DNA of 64,000 bases from positions 1,194,018 through 1,258,017 of the forward strand of contig CAWHXW010000004.1 in NCBI GenBank assembly GCA_963833465.1. The letters are read 5' to 3'. The position numbers and the translations under genes are program-made. Shown here in pieces: positions 9,697 through 18,442 of the stretch (the first letter of the stretch is position 1; the number at the start of each line of letters is the position of its first letter). Origin of the DNA: Fen-1298 sp963833465 (GTDB lineage: Bacteria; Bacteroidota; Ignavibacteria; UBA10030). The notes below the pieces were generated by a model. That model made no database searches, was not told the origin of the DNA, and worked only from the letters and a program-made list of their open reading frames with translations.

Positions 9697-12474
9697 TCAT
9701 TCCCGCACCCAGGCAGTTCCGCAAAGTCCGGTATAAGGACAGTGCGGACAGGTCTTGTTAATATCTGCAGGAGGCAAAAAAGGAATCGCTGCGTTATTTA
9801 TCTCTATTAGCATCAACTCGATTAGCTGTTTTACTTTTTCAAAGCAAGCTGTACGTTCTTCTATGTTTTCCATAAAAACTACTTCGCAGTCTTTGCCAAG
9901 CCGATTTTTTCCGATGTAAAGGTATGCGGGAACGATCTGCTCTACTGCAGTTTTTGAATGAATACTGTATAATAAAAGATACATAGGCAATTGTACAGAT
10001 GTGACTGCCTTGCTCCAGCTTTCACGGTTATGAAGATCAAGTTTATCAATTGCAATTAAGTTCTTGTTTTTTGAAAATCCTGTTTTATAATCGATAATAA
10101 AAATTTTATTACCGCGTTGTTCAATACGATCAAGACGTCCTTCAAATTTTGCTCCTAACGCATAAATGGAAAATTTTTCCTCAATTCCCTTGATAATAAT
10201 ATTATCTGCCTCAGCCATTGGCAATTGGTATTCTTTAAGCAGTGCTTCCAACTGATGCTTAATTTGACGTTTCAGCAAATACGAAACTCCCGCCGGTTCC
10301 GCTCCAAATTTCTGTGCGAACATCTCATCTATCAATTGCATCATGCGTTCTGTAAGCAAGTCGTCTTTTTCCAATATTTTTCCAAGACAAGGCTCGAAGA
10401 ATTTATTCAAAACGTCATGGACGAAGATGCCGATATCCTGATTATCGAGATCGATAGAAGCTTCTTCTTTTTCCTTCAAACGCATAATGTGCCGGTAATA
10501 AAACTCAATCGGACAATGCAGATAAGTGTCTAATGCGCTCGCGCTGAATGAGAAATCATGCAAAATTGAAAGAACTTCTTTCGATTTGAGAATCGGAGGA
10601 ACAGTTTCATTGGCAAGGTTCACTTCGTAACGAATTGTTTGTATATAATTATCGAATGTATTTGTTACATTTTGTTTTTGGCGTTCCCACAGTAATTGCT
10701 CAACGAATCGGCTTTTATTGCTATCGCTGGATTCCGAATAAAACAGATGTACGCGCTTTGCTCCGCCTAAAAGCAAATGAAAATAATGTTCGCTTAATTT
10801 ATCCCTTTCATGCCGTGTTTCCAATCCTAATTTTTCGCGCAGCTGCTGCGGTAAAAGCATGTCACTGCCGATTACGCCAGGCAGTACTTCATCATTCGCA
10901 TTTAAAAAATAAACATCATCAAAGTGCAGATTGCGTGTTTCTAACAGACCTAACACTTGCAAGCCCCGAAGCGGCGTACCTGGGAACGGGACATTTTGAA
11001 GAGCTACATATTGCTGGAGGAAGTTGAAATATCCGGAAAAATTATGAAACGATACATTGCCGGTAAAGGATTCCTCTAATTGTAGAAACACTCTTAAAAG
11101 CGCTTCTGCATAAGGGCGAAATAGCGGATGAAGACGTGCAGTGCTATGTTCATAGATGTATGTGATGATTTCAACGACATTATGAGCAAATTCTTTTATC
11201 GATGTAATATTTTCGACTGCTTGGATCGTGTGGGAATGTATGGAGTGAAGATGATTCTTTAATTGCTCTGAATTAATTTCATTGCCAGATTTTGAAATTG
11301 AAAGCGCTATGGTTGCAAAGATTTCATCCATATTTTCCATCTCTTTTAATGTCAAGAGAATTTTAGATTTATCTTTTGTCAGAATAGATTCAATTGCATG
11401 AAAAAGTATTCGCGTGATATCTGCACGATTACTAAAACGGATATTTTTTGTGTAAGGATGCAGAATAAATTTTAAATACTGTGTCACAGAGTACCGTTCG
11501 CCTTGCTTAGTGCAAACCAATTCCATAAGGCTGTTGAGGAAACCGTAAATCGGTGTTCGTGCTATCGGATATTCAAGCGCAATGTTGTATTGATCTTGTG
11601 GTAGCAGAGAAAGCGTTTGATGAACAACGGGAAAAAGCGCGGCAGTAGCGGGCAGAACGATCACTGATCGTTCGTCGAAATGTTGGCAATTGTCCAGTTG
11701 TTTTTTTATAAGTGCTGAAAGGCCAAATACCTGTCCGTGCGTATCGGATGCCTTGTAGAATTTAATCTCCGGTTCCGGTGCTCCATCTTCAATCTTATCC
11801 GTTTGAAATACAAAAAGTGCATTCGATCTTTTTTCTAATTCATCAAATATTATTTGCTCTGCGCGAGTAAGCTTGAATAATCCAGCAACAATAATCTGCG
11901 TATAAACACCGAGATTTAATTCGCAGATATGCTCTGCAACTTCTGCATAACGGACTGCACGTGTTGTAAAACCCTTTTCTGCTGCAAGACTGTAGAATTT
12001 TACATCGTACTCCGTGAGCGAGAAAAGCCGATTATAAGTGAGTGAAGACAAAACTTCTTTTAATTTTCTTTCAGGAAGATTAGCCAACCGCAGTTCTTCT
12101 AATTCGCCAAATAACTTCAATCCAATTGGAATGAATGCGTCTAACGATGCAAAATAATTGCCACCCAATCGATCCTTTAACTCGCTGTGCGCTTCGTGAA
12201 GCAAAGCAACCGCATCAATCGGTTCTAGATCTAGGAATGGTTCTGGATGGAAACACTGATAAAGATAAAGAATAAATTCATCCACAGAAAATATTTTTGG
12301 AGGAATAATGCTGCCGCCGGCACGCGAAGCAAGTTCTTTGCGCAAGAAATGCGCAGGACGTTTCCCTGGGAAGACAACTGCAATCGTTGAGAAATCTCTT
12401 CCCTGTGTTTCCATATGTGAGGCGACAATTTCAATAAGATGCTCGTTTAGACTAAGAACAATACGTTCACTCAT
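9697..12474 (-). CDS. addB: AddB-like subunit of the AddAB helicase-nuclease
   Basis: A 925-residue protein. The N-terminal region (VVFPGKRPAHFLRKEL) resembles the inactive helicase-like domain of AddB. The C-terminal third is a PD-(D/E)XK nuclease: LDTYLHCPIEFYYRH around residue 654, FEGRLDRIE and IIDYKTG around 795. Four Cys placed as in AddB iron-sulfur nucleases are visible: the one in YLHC and a C-terminal trio (C909, C912, C918 in CPHCPYTGLC). With AddA it would resect double-strand breaks to produce recombinogenic 3' ends. The ATG overlaps the addA stop as ATGA, so the subunits are translationally coupled. The gene converges on the DUF4249 gene. Confidence 0.88.
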   Translation of the reverse strand: MSERIVLSLNEHLIEIVASHMETQGRDFSTIAVVFPGKRPAHFLRKELASRAGGSIIPPKIFSVDEFILYLYQCFHPEPFLDLEPIDAVALLHEAHSELKDRLGGNYFASLDAFIPIGLKLFGELEELRLANLPERKLKEVLSSLTYNRLFSLTEYDVKFYSLAAEKGFTTRAVRYAEVAEHICELNLGVYTQIIVAGLFKLTRAEQIIFDELEKRSNALFVFQTDKIEDGAPEPEIKFYKASDTHGQVFGLSALIKKQLDNCQHFDERSVIVLPATAALFPVVHQTLSLLPQDQYNIALEYPIARTPIYGFLNSLMELVCTKQGERYSVTQYLKFILHPYTKNIRFSNRADITRILFHAIESILTKDKSKILLTLKEMENMDEIFATIALSISKSGNEINSEQLKNHLHSIHSHTIQAVENITSIKEFAHNVVEIITYIYEHSTARLHPLFRPYAEALLRVFLQLEESFTGNVSFHNFSGYFNFLQQYVALQNVPFPGTPLRGLQVLGLLETRNLHFDDVYFLNANDEVLPGVIGSDMLLPQQLREKLGLETRHERDKLSEHYFHLLLGGAKRVHLFYSESSDSNKSRFVEQLLWERQKQNVTNTFDNYIQTIRYEVNLANETVPPILKSKEVLSILHDFSFSASALDTYLHCPIEFYYRHIMRLKEKEEASIDLDNQDIGIFVHDVLNKFFEPCLGKILEKDDLLTERMMQLIDEMFAQKFGAEPAGVSYLLKRQIKHQLEALLKEYQLPMAEADNIIIKGIEEKFSIYALGAKFEGRLDRIEQRGNKIFIIDYKTGFSKNKNLIAIDKLDLHNRESWSKAVTSVQLPMYLLLYSIHSKTAVEQIVPAYLYIGKNRLGKDCEVVFMENIEERTACFEKVKQLIELMLIEINNAAIPFLPPADINKTCPHCPYTGLCGTAWVRE

Positions 12475-15400
12475 GCAACCACCCGTAATTTCTTTCTATC
12501 CACGAAAGCCAGAATACCATGGATAGCGCGTTCAGGAAAAAAGTTTTGAAGAATACCCATATAACCTTGAACCTGATCAGTGTACGCGTCTTTATCTTCT
12601 CCAGTTTTGAAATCGAGTACTGTTACTGTGTCTGCATCAACAATAACTCGATCCATGCGGAACAGCTGTCCGTCCGGACGAACAAATTCCTGTTCATTCA
12701 TTATTTTTCTACCTTCAACTTGAGTAAAGAATGGTGCAATCTCCGGCAAACGAAGAAAATCCAATATTGACGCCTTGATATGCGCCTCATCAGCAGGCTG
12801 CATCCAACTTTCCGCAATTTGTTTTATCCATGACGAAATAAGCGACTCAATATCCGTTTCTGCATACTCTACTTGCGACAACACATCATGAATTGCATCG
12901 CCTCGGCGGCGTTCATATAGCGCCAACTTTTCCGATGAAATATTACTTATTGGAATTCGCACCGACGAATGATACATAGAAACATCCGGTTCGATTGATT
13001 GCTTCTTTCGGCTCACTTCAGTTTTTATGGACGGTTCATATCCGGAAGACGGCAGAAATTTTGATGGCTCTGTAGCATATTCGGTCTTTACGCTAATTAT
13101 GTACATTTCTTCTTTTGCTCGCGTAAAGGCAACATATAGCTTGTTAAGATCATCTACCGTTCGCTTTAAATGGTTCTGATTGTATAAATCTAGAAGCGAG
13201 TCATTATAAACCGAATTCTTTTGTGTAACATGTACTAATCGAACTCCATTGTTACTTTCTTCGATTAACAAATTATCAGAATGGGATTTAGAATCTACCA
13301 ACAGAACGATTACAACGCGATTGTCTAATCCTTTCGCTTTATGAATTGTCATCACGGAAACGGCATCCATCCCATGCGGCACAGTTATATTCCATTCCGT
13401 ATCATCCGTTTCATCAATAGCAAAGGTAAGGAAGTCTTTTAGATTATTTTGTCCTGCTTCCTCATAATTTTTTATCACTTCTAATAATTTTGCGAGCGTG
13501 CCCTCTTCGTTAGGAGCAATCTCGAACAATCGAAATTGTTTATAGATTTCTGAAAGAAGATCGTACATCGGCAAGTAACCAACGACTGTGAAAAGTTCTT
13601 CGAAGTACCGAATCCAGATGTCGGAATAACGCATGCGGAACGATGCATATAGCGGCTCGGCTTGTTTTGTTCTCCGCACCTGAAGAAAGAACTTATGAAT
13701 TTCCTCTTGTGTCAACTTCAAGCCATCAGCGGCAAATAAGCGGTGAAACGTATTGCTCAGTAAAAAAGATGCAAATGCCAGATCGTCAATTGGCGAATCG
13801 AGAAAGCGCAGGAGTGCAATGATATCGCAGGTAATCGCACGCCCGCGAATGTCGAGATTGCTGTGCGAAATAAATGGAATATGTTCACTATTGAGCCATC
13901 CGCTGATTGCAACGACATGCTCATTCTTTGGTGTCAGGATTGTAATATCAGCATTCCGGTAACCACGATCTTTACAAACCCTGACAATTTCCAAAATCTT
14001 CGCACGCACCTGCTCTTGATCTTCATCTTTAAATGATGCAATTTCAACGTATCCCTTGTTCTGATTCTTTTCTTCTACTTCTTGCGTAAATGTTGATAAT
14101 CCGCTGGCATTCGGTGCATCGCCATCTATTGCAGAAGGCACAATAGTATGAAAAACTGTTTTAGTGAAATCAAGTATTCTTTCGAAACTCCGGTAATTCG
14201 TTTCCAGTTCTTGTAATTCAGTTAGCACGGATGGGAAAACATTATTGTCGATTGCGTTTTTCATAATTCGCCAATCGGCATGGCGGAAAGCGTAAATAGA
14301 TTGCTTGGTATCTCCGACAACAAATAAACTTCCCTGCTTCGAAAGCGCCTCAGCAAACAGCGGTTTCATTGTTTCCCACTGTGCCGATGAGGTATCCTGA
14401 AATTCGTCGATAAGATAATGGAAGACCGTATCGCCTAAATAAAAGAATACCTGAGGCACAACTTCTTCCGAGATGTAACGCAAAAGAAAACGATTGACAT
14501 CAGGAAGGTCAACCTGATTGTTGCGCCGCATATTTTGTTCAATAGTGTCAAGAAACAACTTATGTGTTTCGACATATGGCAGATAATACTGATATGCCTG
14601 TTGAACAATATATTCTGTGATAAGAGAATTGAATTGTTTCTGCAATGGCGCAAAACGTGCATTCCATTCATCAACTTTTTCTTTTTCAATTTTCGATTTG
14701 CCGGCTTTCAACGGTTTATTAACGCTCTTTAATTCTATCAGCTTATCTATGTCTCCGACATTAGCAACGGCAATAACGTTTTCGAAGTTCTTAGTTATTT
14801 CCAAACCAGAATCTTGCACAAGTTTATGTAACCGATGAAACGTATCGAGAATATTCCTGCGCAGCGAGTTTATTTGCCTGCCTTTTTCAGAATATGAAAG
14901 AACATCTTTTGATTGTGCACTCAAAGTGTTGTACAAATTACGGACTTCATCAGAGAGTTTTTGAAATGGATTCCAAATAAATCGTGAAGAAGTATTTTGG
15001 TTTTCAACAAGAATATCTGTCAACTCTTCGAGCAGCCGTTGTTTTGATAAATCATTTGCAAGCTCGCCGGAGAATTGTTCAAATACAGCATCAAGTATTG
15101 TGCGGTTGTTCACTACAATTTCAAGAGCAGGTGAAAAACCAAACTCTAACGCTGAAGCACGAAATATTCGCGCCATAAAGCTGTCGATTGTTTGGACTTG
15201 AAACGAAGTATAGTCTTGAAGTATTGTTTCTATCAATTCGCCACATCGATTACGAAGAGTTTCATCGTCCATTGAAACAAGAGGGCACAATTGATCGAGA
15301 ATGTCTTTATCACCGTGAAATGCTCTTTTCAAATATTCAAGAACGCGTTGGCGCATTTCAGCGGCAGCATTTTTGGTGAACGTTATAGCCAGAACATTAT

Positions 15401-15548
15401 TCAAATGATTGTTAGGCACAATCGGAGACAACAAGATCTGTAGAATTCTCAACGTGAGTATATGCGTTTTTCCCGATCCTGCAGATGCTGAAACAACAGT
15501 AAAATTTGGAAATTTTAATTCGGTATCGTTTAAAAGAATAGAAGCCAC
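12471..15548 (-). CDS. addA: AddA-like UvrD-family helicase-nuclease
   Basis: A 1025-residue superfamily 1 helicase fused to a C-terminal nuclease. Visible motifs in order: Walker A SASAGSGKTH (residues 20-29), motif Ia ITFTKNAAAEM, Walker B YLIDEFQDTS near 380, GDTKQSIYAFR, MTIHKAKGLD, LYVAFTRAKEEMYI, and the nuclease core FRMDRVI...VLDFKTGE near 978. This is the AddA arrangement (RecB-like), smaller than the about 1230-residue Firmicutes form. The start is GTG; no strong ribosome binding site is visible. It is the first gene of the addA-addB unit and has its own upstream region of 285 bases containing a hairpin. Confidence 0.9.
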   Translation of the reverse strand: MASILLNDTELKFPNFTVVSASAGSGKTHILTLRILQILLSPIVPNNHLNNVLAITFTKNAAAEMRQRVLEYLKRAFHGDKDILDQLCPLVSMDDETLRNRCGELIETILQDYTSFQVQTIDSFMARIFRASALEFGFSPALEIVVNNRTILDAVFEQFSGELANDLSKQRLLEELTDILVENQNTSSRFIWNPFQKLSDEVRNLYNTLSAQSKDVLSYSEKGRQINSLRRNILDTFHRLHKLVQDSGLEITKNFENVIAVANVGDIDKLIELKSVNKPLKAGKSKIEKEKVDEWNARFAPLQKQFNSLITEYIVQQAYQYYLPYVETHKLFLDTIEQNMRRNNQVDLPDVNRFLLRYISEEVVPQVFFYLGDTVFHYLIDEFQDTSSAQWETMKPLFAEALSKQGSLFVVGDTKQSIYAFRHADWRIMKNAIDNNVFPSVLTELQELETNYRSFERILDFTKTVFHTIVPSAIDGDAPNASGLSTFTQEVEEKNQNKGYVEIASFKDEDQEQVRAKILEIVRVCKDRGYRNADITILTPKNEHVVAISGWLNSEHIPFISHSNLDIRGRAITCDIIALLRFLDSPIDDLAFASFLLSNTFHRLFAADGLKLTQEEIHKFFLQVRRTKQAEPLYASFRMRYSDIWIRYFEELFTVVGYLPMYDLLSEIYKQFRLFEIAPNEEGTLAKLLEVIKNYEEAGQNNLKDFLTFAIDETDDTEWNITVPHGMDAVSVMTIHKAKGLDNRVVIVLLVDSKSHSDNLLIEESNNGVRLVHVTQKNSVYNDSLLDLYNQNHLKRTVDDLNKLYVAFTRAKEEMYIISVKTEYATEPSKFLPSSGYEPSIKTEVSRKKQSIEPDVSMYHSSVRIPISNISSEKLALYERRRGDAIHDVLSQVEYAETDIESLISSWIKQIAESWMQPADEAHIKASILDFLRLPEIAPFFTQVEGRKIMNEQEFVRPDGQLFRMDRVIVDADTVTVLDFKTGEDKDAYTDQVQGYMGILQNFFPERAIHGILAFVDRKKLRVVA

Positions 15549-15790
15549 GGTTTAGTCAGGTCATTTTCCTATAAAAATTTAGCTAATAAGTTCGTGTGTT
15601 GCAATGATGAAGTAAGATATTGAGAGCCAAAATAATCAAAATTCTCCGGCAGCTTTTTTTATACATCTTTTATTATGAGCAATGAGAACCCCGATGCGTG
15701 GAATTCATTTTAGTTGTGCAGATAGAATTGAGCAATAAATAACGGATCAAACACTGGTAAATTTGTCGGTAGATAAGAGTTTAAACATTG

Positions 15791-15814
15791 CTGTCAGGAG
15801 TTTTATCCTGACAG
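15791..15814 (-). terminator. Hairpin after the TVP38-like gene
   Basis: CTGTCAGGA (15791-15799) and TCCTGACAG (15806-15814) form a perfect 9-base-pair stem with a 6-base loop, 20 bases beyond the TVP38-like stop and upstream of addA. The U run expected on the minus strand is poor, so it may act as a terminator, an mRNA end stabiliser, or a binding site in the addA leader. Confidence 0.5.
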
Positions 15815-15833
15815 TAAAAAGTGCTTCAAGGTG

Positions 15834-16544
15834 TTATAAATCTGCTGCCCTTTTCCTGTGAAACCGTCTGTGCAGTAAATCAATAATTTCACTTTTGTAT
15901 ATAAAACCAAATACAAAGAGAATGCTCGCAATAGTGGAAACAATAATTGCGATTAGATATTCATTCGTTTGTATTTTTGCCCCGATGTATGAAGAACCAA
16001 TCATAGCCGGAGTGCGCGCAATCGTAATTATAATAAAGAATACTATTGGATTGATGGGTGTAAGTCCAGCGACATAAACAAGAATATCCTTAGGAATTCC
16101 TGGTATCAGAAACAACAGGAAGATGGTCGCTTCTAATTTTGGACTATTAATCAGGATGCTGAATTTTTCAAATTCTTTTTCTGGAACAAATCTTTCAACA
16201 AGAGGATATCCAAACAACTTTACAGCGAAAAAAACAATAATATATCCGGTCGTTATACCGATTGTGGAATAAACTGTGCCCAAGAACGTTCCGAATATGT
16301 AACCGCCTGCCAATTGCACCGGCTCTCCGGGGATAACTGCGATGACAACTTGAATCACTTGAAAAAGCATGAATACTACGGCACTCCACGGACCGAATGA
16401 CAATAAATATTCTCTGAATTGTTGAGGATTACTTACCATTCTTGTCAATTCTGGTCCAAAACGGATTGTTAGAAATACTAACAATCCTATCAATAATGCA
16501 GCAAAAACAATATAGACAGATATATTAGGTCTCAATTTTCCCAT
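15834..16544 (-). CDS. TVP38/TMEM64 (SNARE-associated) family membrane protein
   Basis: A 236-residue membrane protein with an N-terminal TM, then the VTT/DedA-like core: VIAVIPGEPVQLAGGYIFG (about 67-85), a re-entrant Gly/Pro-rich segment, and a second conserved block LLFLIPGIPKDILVYVAGLTP with a PG-x-P-x-D signature. Families of this fold are implicated in lipid handling and membrane homeostasis; the substrate is not known here. The protein ends with a basic tail (RRFHRKRAAD). It lies 104 bases after tatA on the same strand. Confidence 0.85.
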   Translation of the reverse strand: MGKLRPNISVYIVFAALLIGLLVFLTIRFGPELTRMVSNPQQFREYLLSFGPWSAVVFMLFQVIQVVIAVIPGEPVQLAGGYIFGTFLGTVYSTIGITTGYIIVFFAVKLFGYPLVERFVPEKEFEKFSILINSPKLEATIFLLFLIPGIPKDILVYVAGLTPINPIVFFIIITIARTPAMIGSSYIGAKIQTNEYLIAIIVSTIASILFVFGFIYKSEIIDLLHRRFHRKRAADL

Positions 16545-16648
16545 ATTTTTTTCTTTATCAATACAAAAAGTATGACTGCAGACTTTATTTACATACTCAT
16601 TAGCTATCGAATTCTTATTCTTTTATTAGAGAATAAATTACTTTGGCG

Positions 16649-16846
16649 TTACTTTTTTTCGGACTTATCGTCGAGCTGTTTTACTTCTTTGTTAATTTCT
16701 TCATGAATGTCGCGCGCCGCTTTACGAAATTCGCGAATCCCTTCACCAAGTCCTTTTGCTATCTCTGGTATCTTTTTAACGCCGAAGAAAAGAAAAATGA
16801 CAATTAATATTAATAGAAGTTCAGGTCCGCCAATATTTTCAAACAT
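16649..16846 (-). CDS. tatA: TatA/TatE-family twin-arginine translocase subunit
   Basis: A 65-residue protein with the full TatA plan: a short N-terminal TM (GGPELLLILIVIFLFFGVKKIPEIAKGLG), the FG hinge, an amphipathic helix (IAKGLGEGIREFRKAA) and a charged tail. TatA forms the pore-like part of the Tat system that exports folded proteins. No tatC is in this window. Its presence is relevant to the radical SAM protein at 49376-50530, which carries a Tat-like N-terminus. An AAGGAGAG-type site precedes the ATG. Confidence 0.92.
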   Translation of the reverse strand: MFENIGGPELLLILIVIFLFFGVKKIPEIAKGLGEGIREFRKAARDIHEEINKEVKQLDDKSEKK

Positions 16847-16945
16847 TTCACTCTCCTTAATTGTAAAATTATTATTCGTTTTATATCTATATCATTAATT
16901 ATCGTATAGTGAATTAGCTTTTAAAAGGAAAATTGCGGATTAAAT

Positions 16946-17782
16946 TCATTCTTTACTATCAGTTTTATTACTTTGCAAAAAATTTCCTTCAGTGCGGATC
17001 TCGTCGATCTTTGTATGCAGTTGCTGCAGCATTAGTTCGGATTTAAGATTGACCTGATAATCCATTTCAGCACGAAAACGATCTTTCAGTTGGGCACGAT
17101 TCTGGCTCATCATAATTAAAGGGGCTTGAAGCGATGAGACAACGCCTAATACAAGGTTGAGAAAAACATATGGATATGGATCAAAGGGAACGAATAATAA
17201 TTCGACAATATTCAACCCGCACCAGATTATAATACCGACTACGAAAATGATAATAAATTTCCAGCTGCCGCCAAAATTTGTTACTCTGTCTGCAAGCTTA
17301 TCGCCAAAACTCATATGTTCATCCATCTCTTCATTTACATTTTTGGATGCAAGTGATGTCACAAGGTCATTAGTTGCTTGAAGCCGTTTCCCCATTTCAC
17401 TGAGCATGGAGATCGCTACAGTCGGTCGATCTAAAAGGAATCGAATAAAATCTTCGCGATTCATTTCAAGAAGCTTACAATTATATTTTGCTATTGCTGA
17501 TGCTGTTCTAGGCAATCCATCAATAAGAGATAGTTCGCCAAAAAAATCCCCTTCTTTCAATACTGCAACACAAACCTCCTTTTGTTTATTTCCACCTGGA
17601 ACTGTAATCTCCACCGTGCCTTCTTCGATAATAAACATCGAGGAACCAATATCACCTTTCCGGAAAAGGACATCAGACTCATATATTATCCGCTGATGCC
17701 AAAGCTTTGTCAACGTATCAAAATCTGCTGAGGAAAGTTTATGGAAAATCGGAATTTTTGTAAGATAATTCTGAGTATTCAT
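16946..17782 (-). CDS. Cyclic-nucleotide-binding domain fused to a DUF1003 membrane domain
   Basis: A 278-residue protein. Residues about 10-125 form a cNMP-binding beta-roll, with GSSMFIIEEGTVEI and the phosphate-binding cassette FFGELSLIDGLPRTASA, where the Glu and Arg that contact cyclic nucleotides are kept. Residues about 155-265 are a DUF1003 domain with two TM segments (FIIIFVVGIIIWCGLN and YVFLNLVLGVVSSLQAPLIMMSQNR). A cytoplasmic helix completes it. It is probably a cyclic-nucleotide-responsive inner-membrane protein; its output is unknown. It starts 28 bases after the upstream 6-TM protein gene ends, so they are probably co-transcribed. Confidence 0.85.
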   Translation of the reverse strand: MNTQNYLTKIPIFHKLSSADFDTLTKLWHQRIIYESDVLFRKGDIGSSMFIIEEGTVEITVPGGNKQKEVCVAVLKEGDFFGELSLIDGLPRTASAIAKYNCKLLEMNREDFIRFLLDRPTVAISMLSEMGKRLQATNDLVTSLASKNVNEEMDEHMSFGDKLADRVTNFGGSWKFIIIFVVGIIIWCGLNIVELLFVPFDPYPYVFLNLVLGVVSSLQAPLIMMSQNRAQLKDRFRAEMDYQVNLKSELMLQQLHTKIDEIRTEGNFLQSNKTDSKE

Positions 17783-17810
17783 AATAATAAAGCTCTATTT
17801 ATATATTTTT

Positions 17811-18389
17811 TTAATGCAATTCTCGTTTTGCCTGCCGATGAAGATCGACGGAATGTATAATTGATTCAGCAATCTCAATGCCAATACCAAGACTCAAACC
17901 TAACCACAACCCATCTAGATAATTTTTTTGGAAAAGTGAAGGAGGCAATGTCGCTACTTTTGTAAGAATGCCAATCGACAATGTTACAAGCACAAATATA
18001 GCACCATAGACAATACCTACAACAATAAACTTCCACTGTTTAAAATATGCAAGCTTTCGTTCAAAAAGAAAGGCTAGCACGACTACAGAAAGATTTACGC
18101 CGAATGACCAGATAGCAGCATCCAATACCGGCATCCAGAATGTGGCGACAACAAAAATAACTGCTCCGGTTGAAACAGCCGCAGTGATAGTGTTGGAAAG
18201 TCCGCGCACATGATAGAAGGCAAAAATAAAGGACGAGCTGAATCCGAATAAAATGTAGAATGCAAATACCACCAATTTTGGATTAAATATATCTCCTCCG
18301 TAAATCATAAGTCCTGCAATCATACTTCCTGCAAAACCGAGAAATGTAATTAAAAGCAATCTCCACATTTCCCCAAGCCAATGTTTCAT
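17811..18389 (-). CDS. Unrecognised six-TM membrane protein
   Basis: A 192-residue protein made of about six hydrophobic helices with short loops and a basic C-terminus (RQAKRELH). I see no conserved motif that names a family. An AAGGAGAAGAG site precedes the ATG. It sits between the DUF4175 gene (53 bases upstream) and the cNMP-DUF1003 gene (28 bases downstream), and may be a partner of the latter because the two are tightly spaced. Confidence 0.65.
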   Translation of the reverse strand: MKHWLGEMWRLLLITFLGFAGSMIAGLMIYGGDIFNPKLVVFAFYILFGFSSSFIFAFYHVRGLSNTITAAVSTGAVIFVVATFWMPVLDAAIWSFGVNLSVVVLAFLFERKLAYFKQWKFIVVGIVYGAIFVLVTLSIGILTKVATLPPSLFQKNYLDGLWLGLSLGIGIEIAESIIHSVDLHRQAKRELH

Positions 18390-18442
18390 ACTCTTCTCCT
18401 TATGTTAAAATACGAATAGCTGCCTTTCAATTGCACTGCCAT